Source: an uncultured Cocleimonas sp.
Lineage (GTDB): Bacteria > Pseudomonadota > Gammaproteobacteria > Thiotrichales > Thiotrichaceae
Assembly: GCF_947495625.1 (NCBI RefSeq)
Contig: NZ_CANLZW010000039.1
Location: 1 to 44,168 of the forward strand
Length of the DNA: 44,168 nt
Direction: 5' to 3'
The notes under the pieces are model-generated. The model was given only the letters and a program-made list of their open reading frames with translations. It had not been told where the DNA came from and made no database searches. Within the stretch, counting starts at the first letter, position 1; every line of letters starts with the position of its first letter. The translations under genes and the position numbers were made by a program. This document shows, piece by piece, positions 7,744 to 15,377 of the stretch.

Positions 7744-8364
7744 CTAAGTATTAACTTCTAATCGCTTCAGCTCTTTTTTTAAAGCCTCGTTCTCTTCCCG
7801 TAACTTTTTAAATTCATGATGAGTAAATGCTTTTACTTTCTCAATATTAATTAATTGAGGAATGTACTTAGGGCAGTTCCAGTCCAGTGCAGTGACTTCA
7901 ATCGTTGCGACTCTATCTACTTTTCCCTGACCTTCGGTTTTTAACTGTTCACACAGCAAAGGATCTGAATCTTTAACGTGTTGCATTTTGATATGGCCAA
8001 GTATTTTCAATCGCGACTTGTTTTCATAATCCATCAAAAACAAAGCGACCTTATCATTATTGGCTGCGTGGCCCATCGTAATGAATTGTCGATTGCCACT
8101 GTAATCTGCGAACCCGAGAAGATTGTCACCAATGACTTTTAAAAAGCCTTTTGGCCCACCGCGATGTTGAACATAGGGCCAACCCGTAGATGAAACAGAT
8201 GCTATATAAAAACTTTCTCTTGCAGAAATAAAGCTGGCGTCCGATTCATCCAGAGAATCCTTGGTTCGGCCAGGGTAAACCTTGGCGTATGTATCTCCGA
8301 TTCCATCCTCATCCTGGAGTTCGCGCACTTCATTTATGAAGAGTATCTCAGCGTAATTATCCAT
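7744..8364 (-). CDS. Pyridoxamine 5-phosphate oxidase-like flavoprotein
   Basis: 206 residues of the PNPOx-like split-barrel family that binds FMN or a related flavin. Visible are SFYIASVSSTGWPYVQHRGG, FLKVIGDNLLGFADY and GNRQFITMGH, the usual core of the predicted flavin-nucleotide-binding group. The last 25 residues (KKLREENEALKKELKRLE) form a short coiled coil, suggesting extra oligomerisation. The true substrate is unknown; these enzymes are not PdxH itself. It is convergent with the peroxiredoxin gene and stands alone. Confidence 0.85.
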   Translation of the reverse strand: MDNYAEILFINEVRELQDEDGIGDTYAKVYPGRTKDSLDESDASFISARESFYIASVSSTGWPYVQHRGGPKGFLKVIGDNLLGFADYSGNRQFITMGHAANNDKVALFLMDYENKSRLKILGHIKMQHVKDSDPLLCEQLKTEGQGKVDRVATIEVTALDWNCPKYIPQLINIEKVKAFTHHEFKKLREENEALKKELKRLEVNT

Positions 8365-8589
8365 AATTGTGTAGTAGGTAGTGTTTCAAAAATAGCAATA
8401 TCGAATTGATTGCTTTTATTATTATAGTTTATAAGCTAATAACTTTAACACAAAACAAAATTATGATTTGAATTAATTTGCGCTGATTCTATATAGATTC
8501 AGAGACACATCCTTTTCGCAAAACGACTAGTAGTTTCAAAATCATTTTAAAGCTGAGGTTGCAGGGGAAAACATTAGAAAAATGGGCTT

Positions 8590-8607
8590 AAAGTAGGGGG
8601 GTGACTT
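8590..8607 (+). repeat. G-tract repeat (AAAGTAGGGGGGTGACTT)
   Basis: Perfect copy preceded by AAAAATGGGCTT. Its GACTTT end is the start of a 13-bp hairpin arm (see 8603-8640). Confidence 0.85.
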
Positions 8608-8640
8608 TATCTAATTATCTAATGATGATTAGATAAAGTC
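8603..8640 (+). repeat. Hairpin growing out of the G-tract repeat
   Basis: Arms GACTTTATCTAAT (8603-8615) and ATTAGATAAAGTC (8628-8640) are a perfect 13-bp inverted repeat with a 12-base loop. The left arm uses the last bases of the repeat core. Confidence 0.7.
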
Positions 8641-8795
8641 ATATGACATTTGCAGCACGTTTCAAACGATAAAAAAATTCAGTCATAGCTTGTTTTTTTT
8701 ATTGGTTATCAATAATAATTTCTGCAAAAGCGTATCAATAACAGGCATATTTATTGCATACTATATTTTATTAATCCACTCTGACGTACACCAGT

Positions 8796-10721
8796 ATGAA
8801 ACACAGTAGTTTTACAGGAAAACCTGAATACGCAAGCTTTGATGAGTTAGACAGATTCCTCAGTGAAGGCATTGAAAATCAGCAAAGTAAAGATCATCTG
8901 AACAAAGCACTTCAATTTGTTTATGACGTTCAGGACGAAAATGATCACCGACCGTCATCCTTGGATATAGCGTACACACTGAAAAAACTTGGCGTAGATC
9001 CACAAACCCTGATTGCGGCTTTACTGAGTGACCCGAGACTGCGCGAAAAGCTCGATCCCTTATATCTGGAAGAGCAATTTGATGAGCGAACTGCAAAGCT
9101 GGCGAATCACGTCAACTGGCTAAATACCTTCAAAGAAGCTGATCTGTCGGTAGACTATATTCCCGAGCAGGCCGAAGCATTGCGTCGTTTATTATTGGCG
9201 ACAGTTAACGATGTGCGCGCGGTATTAATCAGACTGGTATTTCGTCTACAACGCCTGCGTAAGCTCTATGAGGAAGACCCAGCAACACAGTATGCGGTTG
9301 CCAAGGAAACGCTGGATATTTTTACGCCATTGGCGAATCGACTGGGTATCGGCGAAATAAAATGGGAGATGGAAGACCTCGCATTTCGCTATTTAGAACC
9401 CGATCAATACATGGCAATTGCCAATTCGATGGATGTCAATCGCGCCAAAAGAGAAACCATCATCAATAACTTTGTTAATCAATTACAGGGTTTGCTGGCA
9501 AAGAATAATATCAAAGCTCAAGCGTATGGTCGCGCCAAGCATTTGTATAGCATCTGGAAGAAAATGCGCCGTAAAAATCAGGAATGTCACGAACTGGCTG
9601 ACCTGCTGGCAGTACGTGTTATCGTTGAAGATATTACGCAATGCTATCAGGTGTTAGGTATTGTGCATGGCTTATGGAAGCACTTGCCACAAGAATTTGA
9701 TGACTACATCGCCAACACTAAAGATAACGGATACCAGTCGATTCATACTGCGATTTTTGGCCCAGAACAGCAAATCATCGAAGTTCAGATTCGCACCAAA
9801 GATATGCAAGAATTTGCCGAACACGGTGTTGCCGCACATTGGCGCTACAAAGAAGGCAGTAACCAGGATCAGGCGATGGAAAAAACCATCGAAGCCTTGC
9901 GCGATATGTTGGAAAATCCTATTGATGACGACGCCTTGCTAGAAGAATTAAAACCCACGTTCTTTAATGATCGAGTCTATGTACTGACACCCAAAGGCAA
10001 TGTCATCGATTTACCGCAAAGAGCCACAGCGCTGGATTTTGCTTATTTCGTGCATACAGAAATAGGCAATCACTGCATTGGTGCCAAAGTCAACGGACAG
10101 CGAGTACCGTTGAGTTATCCATTAAAATCCGGCGAACGCGTTGAGATTTTAACTGATCCTGATTCGACACCTAAACTCAATTGGCTGAACCATAATAAGC
10201 GTTACGTAACCACCGGCAGAGCAAGCGCTAACATTCGTAGCTGGCTCAAAAACCATTACAAAGACACCGAATTCACCCAGTTAATTTCTAATGATAATCT
10301 CACCGGCCTCGGTAATCGCGAGGTGTTAACTGCCCCCTGTTGCCATCCACAGATAGGTGACCGAATAACAGGCGTTTACCAGCTAGATAGCACCATACAG
10401 GTGCATCGTGCAACATGCCCGAATGCCTCAAAAAGTGAACATGGACTACCGATTCTAGAACTCGAATGGGGCGAAAGAACCGACAAAATAAGACATACCA
10501 TCCACATCGAAGCATTTGATCGACAAGGATTGTTGCAGGACATTACTACTTTGCTCAATCAGTCTCAGGTCAATGTACTCAAAGCCAACACAGAAACGGA
10601 TAACGCCGATCAATCGGTAACCATGGAGCTTTTGTTAGAGCTAGAACCAGAAGATGATTTGAAGTATCTGCTGAAACGCATGGAATATATTCCGAATGTG
10701 TTTAAGGCAAATTTAGCTTAA
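8796..10721 (+). CDS. relA: (p)ppGpp synthetase RelA, shortened form
   Basis: Makes the alarmone (p)ppGpp from ATP and GTP or GDP when uncharged tRNA stalls ribosomes. The N-terminal hydrolase-like domain lacks the HD metal site (LSDPRLREKLDPLY), as in RelA. The synthetase domain shows YGRAKHLYSIWKKM (about residue 244), EFDDYIA (the EXDD motif of monofunctional RelA), GYQSIHT and EVQIRTKDM. A TGS domain (about 394-457), the Cys-rich CCHPQIGD (about 512) and a C-terminal ACT domain (about 567-641) follow. At 641 residues it is about 100 shorter than the E. coli enzyme. The loss falls between TGS and the CC motif, where the helical domain should be. No clear ribosome binding site is seen. Confidence 0.92.
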   Translation: MKHSSFTGKPEYASFDELDRFLSEGIENQQSKDHLNKALQFVYDVQDENDHRPSSLDIAYTLKKLGVDPQTLIAALLSDPRLREKLDPLYLEEQFDERTAKLANHVNWLNTFKEADLSVDYIPEQAEALRRLLLATVNDVRAVLIRLVFRLQRLRKLYEEDPATQYAVAKETLDIFTPLANRLGIGEIKWEMEDLAFRYLEPDQYMAIANSMDVNRAKRETIINNFVNQLQGLLAKNNIKAQAYGRAKHLYSIWKKMRRKNQECHELADLLAVRVIVEDITQCYQVLGIVHGLWKHLPQEFDDYIANTKDNGYQSIHTAIFGPEQQIIEVQIRTKDMQEFAEHGVAAHWRYKEGSNQDQAMEKTIEALRDMLENPIDDDALLEELKPTFFNDRVYVLTPKGNVIDLPQRATALDFAYFVHTEIGNHCIGAKVNGQRVPLSYPLKSGERVEILTDPDSTPKLNWLNHNKRYVTTGRASANIRSWLKNHYKDTEFTQLISNDNLTGLGNREVLTAPCCHPQIGDRITGVYQLDSTIQVHRATCPNASKSEHGLPILELEWGERTDKIRHTIHIEAFDRQGLLQDITTLLNQSQVNVLKANTETDNADQSVTMELLLELEPEDDLKYLLKRMEYIPNVFKANLA

Positions 10722-10765
10722 TGAGGTTTATTCTGAAGTGAGCCTAGATTGCTTAATTATCTATC

Positions 10766-11269
10766 TCAAAGTATATCCTCGATAAACCAGGCGGAAAATT
10801 CATGACGGCCATTAACGCCAGATTTTTTATAGATCGAAGACGCTTGTTGTCGAACTGTTTTTTCCTTGGTTTCTCTGATGATTGCGATTTCTTTTAGGCT
10901 AAGTCCTTTTAACAGCAACCAACCCACTTCAGTTTCACTATTCGTCAGCATCCATTCCGAAAATTGTTGAGTAATCACATTGCCTAATTTTTTACGTGCA
11001 TCAATCACATATTTTTGAGCTTTGGAATTTGTTTTGTTTGACGCTTGCAGGTCTTGGCGCAGGGAGATAATTTCTGATTTTTGCTGCTTCAAACTTATCA
11101 TTAGAAGTGCAATAGCAATCACAGAGGAAATAACCACAACAGCTTCTTTAATAATATGTTTGGTGTCAGCGCCATAGGACACATCAGCAATAAAATCAGC
11201 ACCACTGGCGAGCACAACCACGGTAAAAATAACGATTAGTAGAATTTCTTTATTATAGTTTTTAAACAC
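10766..11269 (-). CDS. Membrane-anchored LuxR-type helix-turn-helix regulator
   Basis: 167 residues. Two membrane helices (about 8-26 and 40-60) are followed by a coiled coil (KQQKSEIISLRQDLQAS). The C-terminal LuxR/GerE-type domain reads VGWLLLKGLSLKEIAIIR ... KTVRQQASSIYKKSG. The topology puts the DNA-binding domain in the cytoplasm with almost no periplasmic sensor, so it may sense the membrane or a partner protein. Divergent transcription from the cytochrome b561 gene, and a palindrome in the gap (11307-11330), suggest that this gene is its target. That link is inference. Confidence 0.78.
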   Translation of the reverse strand: MFKNYNKEILLIVIFTVVVLASGADFIADVSYGADTKHIIKEAVVVISSVIAIALLMISLKQQKSEIISLRQDLQASNKTNSKAQKYVIDARKKLGNVITQQFSEWMLTNSETEVGWLLLKGLSLKEIAIIRETKEKTVRQQASSIYKKSGVNGRHEFSAWFIEDIL

Positions 11270-11306
11270 CGCAATAGCCTCGAACTTGAGTGAGTGATAA
11301 CGAACA

Positions 11307-11330
11307 TATGCCCGATAACATTATCGCATA
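11307..11330. promoter_or_regulatory. Candidate operator between LuxR-type gene and cytochrome b561
   Basis: Imperfect palindrome TATG-CCC-GATAA-CA-TTATC-G-CATA in the 135-base divergent gap; the core CGATAACATTATCG is symmetric. It is placed where the membrane regulator could control both genes. Confidence 0.4.
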
Positions 11331-11404
11331 GGACATAGGTCCGATGACATGGTTTGGCAAAAGACGATAATCCTCTCTCACATAAAATTAAAGAGGAATT
11401 TTAA

Positions 11405-12034
11405 ATGAACACTGAAATTCGCGTCTGGGATATTTTAGTCAGGCTATTTCACTGGAGTTTGGTAGTGATTTTCTTTATCAGCTATTTCACCGGTGATGAA
11501 GAAGACTTGATACATATTTATACGGGCTATGTGGTATTAGGACTGATTGTCTTTCGCCTATTGTGGGGAATTATAGGAAGCAAGCATGCGCGCTTTAGCG
11601 ATTTTCTGTATTCGCCGACAAGCGTTATCAAATACCTAAAAGGGTTAATGAGAGGAAAACCACAGCATTATGTTGGGCATAACCCAGCCGCCGGGTGGAT
11701 GGTGATTGCATTACTCCTCAGCTTATTTGTAACCACCATTAGTGGATTAAAAGTTTATGCCGTAGAAGAAGGAAAAGGACCGCTTGCGAGTGTTACGACC
11801 GAGTTTTCAATCATCAGCACTGCAAATGCTGACGATGATGATAGATATAACAATGATGATAATGAAAAAGGCGGAGATAAAAACAGTGATGAATTTTGGG
11901 AAGAGCTACACGAGGCATCTGCCAATTTCACATTTCTACTCATCTTCTTGCACGTAGCCGGGGTCATTGTTGCAAGCAAGCTGCATAAAGAGAATCTTAT
12001 AAAAGCAATGATAACGGGAAAGAAAAAAGTGTAA
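11405..12034 (+). CDS. Cytochrome b561-type membrane protein
   Basis: 209 residues with four membrane helices and haem-ligand histidines (RLFHWSLVV near residue 16, IHIYTGYVVLG, and LIFLHVAGVIVA in the last helix). This is the bacterial cytochrome b561 / hydrogenase cytochrome b fold that passes electrons between quinol and a periplasmic partner. An acidic loop (DDDDRYNNDDNEKGGDKN) between helices 3 and 4 is unusually long and may contact a cationic cytochrome c or metal. A good AGAGGAA ribosome binding site supports the start. No cytochrome c gene is adjacent; a diheme cytochrome c lies 20 kb away at 32642. Confidence 0.85.
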   Translation: MNTEIRVWDILVRLFHWSLVVIFFISYFTGDEEDLIHIYTGYVVLGLIVFRLLWGIIGSKHARFSDFLYSPTSVIKYLKGLMRGKPQHYVGHNPAAGWMVIALLLSLFVTTISGLKVYAVEEGKGPLASVTTEFSIISTANADDDDRYNNDDNEKGGDKNSDEFWEELHEASANFTFLLIFLHVAGVIVASKLHKENLIKAMITGKKKV

Positions 12035-12078
12035 CTCTATACAAAGTAGGTTGATAATCATTCTCTTACTATTATTTA

Positions 12079-12106
12079 CTGATTTCCTCTACTTAGAGGA
12101 AATCAG
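12079..12106. terminator. Strong hairpin after cytochrome b561
   Basis: Arms CTGATTTCCTCT and AGAGGAAATCAG (12 bp perfect) with loop ACTT. The pairing can extend outward through TTTAC/GTAAA with a small bulge. There is no T-tract, so it may be an mRNA-end hairpin or an operator for the downstream metal transporter. Confidence 0.55.
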
Positions 12107-12211
12107 AGTAAAATTGCAAAAAAGCTATCGGGATTTCCTATGAGTTTCTTAAGAGGGATAGCGTCCATGCTTAATGGCGGTAAGCTGTGATTATTATCAA
12201 CGGTAAATACT

Positions 12212-12901
12212 ATGAATCATAAATACACACACAGATCACAACGTATTGGATGGTTACGTGCAGCCGTTCTTGGGGCGAATGATGGAATAGTGTCCACGGC
12301 GAGTCTTATTATTGGTATCGCAGCAGCAAGTACTGCGCATGAAGGCGTTCTTCTAGCAGGTGCTGCGGGTTTAGTCGCGGGCGCTATGTCCATGGCAGCT
12401 GGTGAATACGTATCTGTAAGTTCTCAGGCGGACACAGAAAACGCTGATCTTGAACTTGAAAAAAAATCATTAGAAGAAAATTATGATTTTGAAAAGAATG
12501 AACTAACAGCAATATATGAAGGAAGAGGGGTTGAGCCTCAATTAGCTAGAAAAGTAGCAGATCAGCTGATGGATTTTGATGCACTTGGCGCACATGCAAG
12601 AGATGAAATAGGTATTTCAGAGATTGTTGCTGCGCAGCCCATTCAAGCGGCGATTTCTTCGGCAGCGTCGTTTACAGTAGGTGCAGCACTTCCTTTAGGG
12701 GTTGCATGGATTGCACCTAGCAATTCTATTATTCCGCTTGTTGCGGTTTCTTCTCTGGTTTTTCTTGCCTTCCTTGGGAGTATTGCGGCGCGTGCAGGTG
12801 GTGCTTCATTAATTATCGGGGCTATTAGAGTGACATTTTGGGGAGCGCTTGCGATGGCTATAACGGCTGGCGTTGGTAGTTTGTTTGGAGTGGCAGTTTA
12901 G
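12212..12901 (+). CDS. VIT1/CCC1 family Fe2+/Mn2+ transporter
   Basis: 229 residues, five membrane helices. The opening WLRAAVLGANDGIVSTASLIIG and AGAMSMAAGEYVSVSSQ are the diagnostic motifs of the vacuolar-iron-transporter family, followed by the acidic cytoplasmic metal-binding helices (residues about 78-130, rich in Glu and Asp: LELEKKSLEENYDFEKNE). Bacterial members export or buffer iron and manganese. No Fur box was found directly upstream; a large hairpin lies about 100 bases before the start. Confidence 0.9.
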   Translation: MNHKYTHRSQRIGWLRAAVLGANDGIVSTASLIIGIAAASTAHEGVLLAGAAGLVAGAMSMAAGEYVSVSSQADTENADLELEKKSLEENYDFEKNELTAIYEGRGVEPQLARKVADQLMDFDALGAHARDEIGISEIVAAQPIQAAISSAASFTVGAALPLGVAWIAPSNSIIPLVAVSSLVFLAFLGSIAARAGGASLIIGAIRVTFWGALAMAITAGVGSLFGVAV

Positions 12902-13040
12902 TTGGATGTTTTTTTCATTAAATACACTGGAGAAGTTTTTCGTAGCTTAGGGACAATTTCATTTCTTCTAACTTTTAGTTATTGGCTACGAGTTCATTTT
13001 TTTGAACAGACAAAAAACGAACCAAAAAAATCTGCCCATA

Positions 13041-13159
13041 AAAGCACCCTGCGGGTTCACTGCGTTTCTCAGAAATAATGGGAATGAAGGGAACTCGCTC
13101 GTCCCTCACTCAAACAACCTTCATCCTGATCCATTATTTCCTGCGATACTCGTTGCTTT
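13041..13159. repeat. Large imperfect inverted repeat, MITE- or REP-like
   Basis: The left arm AGAAATAATGGGAATGAAGG (13071-13090) pairs with 13118-13142, which reads CCTTCATCC then CCATTATTTCCT. Outer arms AAAGCA (13041-13046) and TGCTTT (13154-13159) add to it. The middle (GGAACTCGCTCGTCCCTCAC) is GC-richer than its surroundings. Confidence 0.55.
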
Positions 13160-13208
13160 TGAAAGGGGGGGTAGGAAACAGTAGGTGCGGTAAAAACGTG
13201 TTTAAAAG

Positions 13209-13240
13209 TCGATTTATTACGCCGTTAGGGCGAATAAATC
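13209..13240. repeat. Hairpin CGATTTATT ... AATAAATCG
   Basis: A perfect 9-bp outer stem with an inner CGCC/GGCG stem, within the same non-coding block. Confidence 0.55.
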
Positions 13241-13323
13241 GTCTCGAAAGATCAAGAATTGATCCAAGAGGTGGTTGCAGCAAAGGGTGCTGTTTATTAG
13301 ATGGTCTGTTTAAAAAGTGAGTT

Positions 13324-13340
13324 AAAGTAGGGGGGTGACC
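13324..13340 (+). repeat. G-tract repeat (AAAGTAGGGGGGTGACC)
   Basis: Copy 9 bases from the stop of the minus-strand MOSC gene. TAGGGGGGT pairs with ACCCTCCTA just downstream (one mismatch), so here the G-tract itself is in a hairpin. Confidence 0.85.
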
Positions 13341-13348
13341 TAACCCTC

Positions 13349-13825
13349 CTAAATCGCACTAACTTCATCACCCATCCGAATTATCCCCGATTGAATAACT
13401 CTCGCATTAATCCCACCATGTCCGCGTACTGCGTTATAACCGCCGGGGCCAAATGTTTCTTCCATAAACGAACAAGGATGACAGAGTCCTGTGTATTCGA
13501 GTATCACTTCGCCGATCTGGAATTGTTTGTCTTTGAGTGCCAGTAGATTGATGCCGCTGATGCAGATATTACGGCGTAATAGAGGGGGGTCTACGGATTC
13601 TAAACCGAGTGTTGAGGCGATTACGGGTAGGTGTTCTGTCTGGATTAGGGTGACTTGTCGATTGCCTGATCTGCCAGCGTAACGATCACCTGTTAAGCCA
13701 TATTGTGTTTTGGCTTCGACGGCATCGACTATTAGCATTTCTGCGCGTCGTTCGGGGCGTACGCCTATCCATGTGACTTTGCCTTTTTGCGGGAGTGTTT
13801 TGAAGAGTATCTCGAGTGTTTTCAT
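13349..13825 (-). CDS. MOSC domain protein (molybdenum cofactor sulfurase C-terminal type)
   Basis: 158 residues making up a lone MOSC domain: VTWIGVRPERRAEM, YGLTGDRYAGRSGNRQVTLIQ, RRNICISGINL and the Cys-bearing LCHPCSFMEE, then RGHGGINARVI. Stand-alone MOSC proteins are thought to handle sulfur or molybdopterin-linked N-hydroxyl reduction; the conserved Cys is the expected reactive residue. No molybdenum genes are nearby. Its stop is next to a G-tract repeat, which may serve as part of the transcript end. Confidence 0.88.
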   Translation of the reverse strand: MKTLEILFKTLPQKGKVTWIGVRPERRAEMLIVDAVEAKTQYGLTGDRYAGRSGNRQVTLIQTEHLPVIASTLGLESVDPPLLRRNICISGINLLALKDKQFQIGEVILEYTGLCHPCSFMEETFGPGGYNAVRGHGGINARVIQSGIIRMGDEVSAI

Positions 13826-14060
13826 TTTAATAGTTTCTTAAAAAATTATGAAAAAAAAATATAGGTTAATTAGATTAGTCTTTTCATGGGGGTATCATAT
13901 GAATAAGGAAAACGGCTTTTATAATAATTTATTCTAGAAATATATGGTTATTTCATGATTAATAAAAGAAGGATAATTGTTCAATAAAATATATGTTAGT
14001 GTATGATTAATTTTATTAATTGATGTGGCAATATATGATGGAAATTAGGAAAGTAAAATA

Positions 14061-14381
14061 ATGCTAGGAAGAAAAAAAATAAATGAAGTTTTCACACCAA
14101 GAAATTCTAATGTAAATACAAATATGTATATACCTAGAGCTGTTTTAGAGCAGACATTATATCGATCAGTTTCTGGGAGTATGCATTCTTTTTTATTTGG
14201 AGCTAGTGGAAACGGAAAGTCTTGGTTGTACAAGAAAGTATTATCTGAAAAAAAATTGAATTATGTAGTTGCTAATTGTGCAAATGCTTCTAGAAAAAAA
14301 TCAATAACAAAAGAAATTGTATCTGTGTGTAAGAAGGCTGGAAGTAGCACAAAAGTTGAGCAGTCAGAAAAAATAAAGTAG
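14061..14381 (+). CDS. AAA-type ATPase, N-terminal part before a frameshift
   Basis: 106 residues encoding the P-loop half of an ATPase: SFLFGASGNGKSWLYKKVL has Walker A (GxxGxGKS). An AGGAAAG ribosome binding site precedes the ATG. The frame stops at 14381, but the same protein continues in the -1 frame (from about 14372), starting VGFNAIGKAEREYQ. The switch point is the run GAAAAAATAAAG (14367-14378). One extra A would restore a single protein of about 415 residues. The gene is much more AT-rich than its neighbours, suggesting horizontal acquisition. The break could be a real mutation, a sequencing error in an A-run, or programmed slippage. Confidence 0.7.
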   Translation: MLGRKKINEVFTPRNSNVNTNMYIPRAVLEQTLYRSVSGSMHSFLFGASGNGKSWLYKKVLSEKKLNYVVANCANASRKKSITKEIVSVCKKAGSSTKVEQSEKIK

Positions 14382-14452
14382 GTTTTAATGCTATAGGAAA
14401 AGCTGAACGAGAATATCAAAGTAATTATGAAATTCATCAGGATGATGAATTA

Positions 14453-15310
14453 TTGTCAGCGTTTAAAGCTTTAGCAAAAAACTCCTTGAAATCGAAATCA
14501 ATAATTGTATTGGATAATGTTGAAACCATATTCGAAGATCAAGATCTGATGAACGAACTGTCAGATATACTTATTCTTCTTGATGATGCTATTTATGCTA
14601 ATTTTAATGTAAAATTTTTGATTGTCGGTGTTCCATATGAGGTTTTTAAATATTTTAGCTCAGCAAAGAATACAACTTCTGTTGGGAATAGAATTGAAGA
14701 ATTACCTAGGGTTTCAGGCTTAGGTCCTTTACAGGTACTTGATTTAGTAGAACGTGGCTTTTCAAAATATCTTAAAATCAGACTAACAAAAGATCAAATT
14801 AAGGAAATCAGCAATTATACATATAATGTTACATTTGGTGTTCCTCAACGAGTGCATGAATATTGTGAAAGTTTGGCTTATGAAATTAAAGATAATAAAT
14901 GGGAATACAGTTTCCATCTTCATGAAAAAGCTGAAACATTTTGGTTACTTAAGGGTTTAAGAGAGTCCTATGCTGTAATAGATGGTCATCTAAATTCAAA
15001 TGAGACCTCTGAAGGTAGGCGCAATCAAGTAATATATGCTATAGGAAAGTCTGAGAATGATAAAATTACGACAGAGGAAATCAGTAAAATAGTAAGTAAG
15101 GAATTTCCTTTAAGTAGTCCTAGTAGTAATTCTGGAATTGGCCAAGTCCTTGCACACTTAACAAAAGGTGATACACCACTTTTATATAAAATGAATCATT
15201 CTAAATCTTATATAGTTGGTGATGCTAGATACATTATGTGTATAAGAATCATGCTTAAAAAAGATGATATGACAGAGGTTGTTATGAAAAAAGGATTTAA
15301 ACTTAATTAA
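14453..15310 (+). CDS. AAA-type ATPase, C-terminal part after a frameshift
   Basis: This frame is open from 14360; 14453 is merely the first TTG and is unlikely to be a natural start. It holds Walker B (KSIIVLDNVETI), a sensor-like strand (NVKFLIVGVP), a lid (FGVPQRVHEYCESLAYEI) and a C-terminal region of about 100 residues that could be a winged helix (TTEEISKIVSKEFPLSSPS). The layout is Orc1/Cdc6- or STAND-like, a class used in replication, transposition and phage defence. No partner gene (nuclease, protease, transposase) is adjacent, so no role is claimed. It sits as an AT-rich island between the MOSC and EamA genes. Confidence 0.65.
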   Translation: MSAFKALAKNSLKSKSIIVLDNVETIFEDQDLMNELSDILILLDDAIYANFNVKFLIVGVPYEVFKYFSSAKNTTSVGNRIEELPRVSGLGPLQVLDLVERGFSKYLKIRLTKDQIKEISNYTYNVTFGVPQRVHEYCESLAYEIKDNKWEYSFHLHEKAETFWLLKGLRESYAVIDGHLNSNETSEGRRNQVIYAIGKSENDKITTEEISKIVSKEFPLSSPSSNSGIGQVLAHLTKGDTPLLYKMNHSKSYIVGDARYIMCIRIMLKKDDMTEVVMKKGFKLN

Positions 15311-15319
15311 ACACATAAC

Positions 15320-15346
15320 AAAAAAATGCCCAAAGTATGGGGGATA
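15320..15346 (+). repeat. Decayed G-tract repeat
   Basis: A-tract, TGCCC, then AAAGTATGGGGGATAT. The leading part matches the upstream part of the coding copy at 26863-26880, so it is probably an eroded member. It lies between the ATPase and EamA stops. Confidence 0.45.
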
Positions 15347-15377
15347 TTAGATCTACAGAAATATCATTTAAATCAAT

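Larger units (their letters stand above)
8365..8795. other. Intergenic stretch between divergent flavoprotein and relA genes
   Basis: 430 bases holding the divergent promoters, the G-tract repeat at 8590 and its attached hairpin ending at 8640. No other coding potential or RNA gene is recognised. The relA leader after the hairpin is AT-rich. Confidence 0.5.
12902..13323. other. Non-coding block with nested palindromes
   Basis: About 420 bases without a convincing gene; short open frames here are not credible (no ribosome binding site, repeat-like composition). It contains two large inverted repeats (13041-13159 and 13209-13240), a separate G7 tract at 13164-13171 of different context, and ends at a G-tract repeat. 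It looks like a non-autonomous mobile or REP-like element remnant. Confidence 0.5.

Noticed and set aside
12041-12056. AAAGTAGGTTGATAA after cytochrome b561
   Set aside because: Lacks the G-tract; too short a match to call a member.
13164-13175. G7 run AAAGGGGGGGTAGG
   Set aside because: Order of GTAG and G-tract is reversed compared with the repeat; kept only as part of the palindromic block.
13002-13320. Overlapping short plus-strand frames in the palindromic block
   Set aside because: No ribosome binding site, no recognisable protein pattern, and they span inverted repeats.
13579-13586. G6 tract in the MOSC gene
   Set aside because: Flanks differ from the repeat; explained by DPPLL codons.
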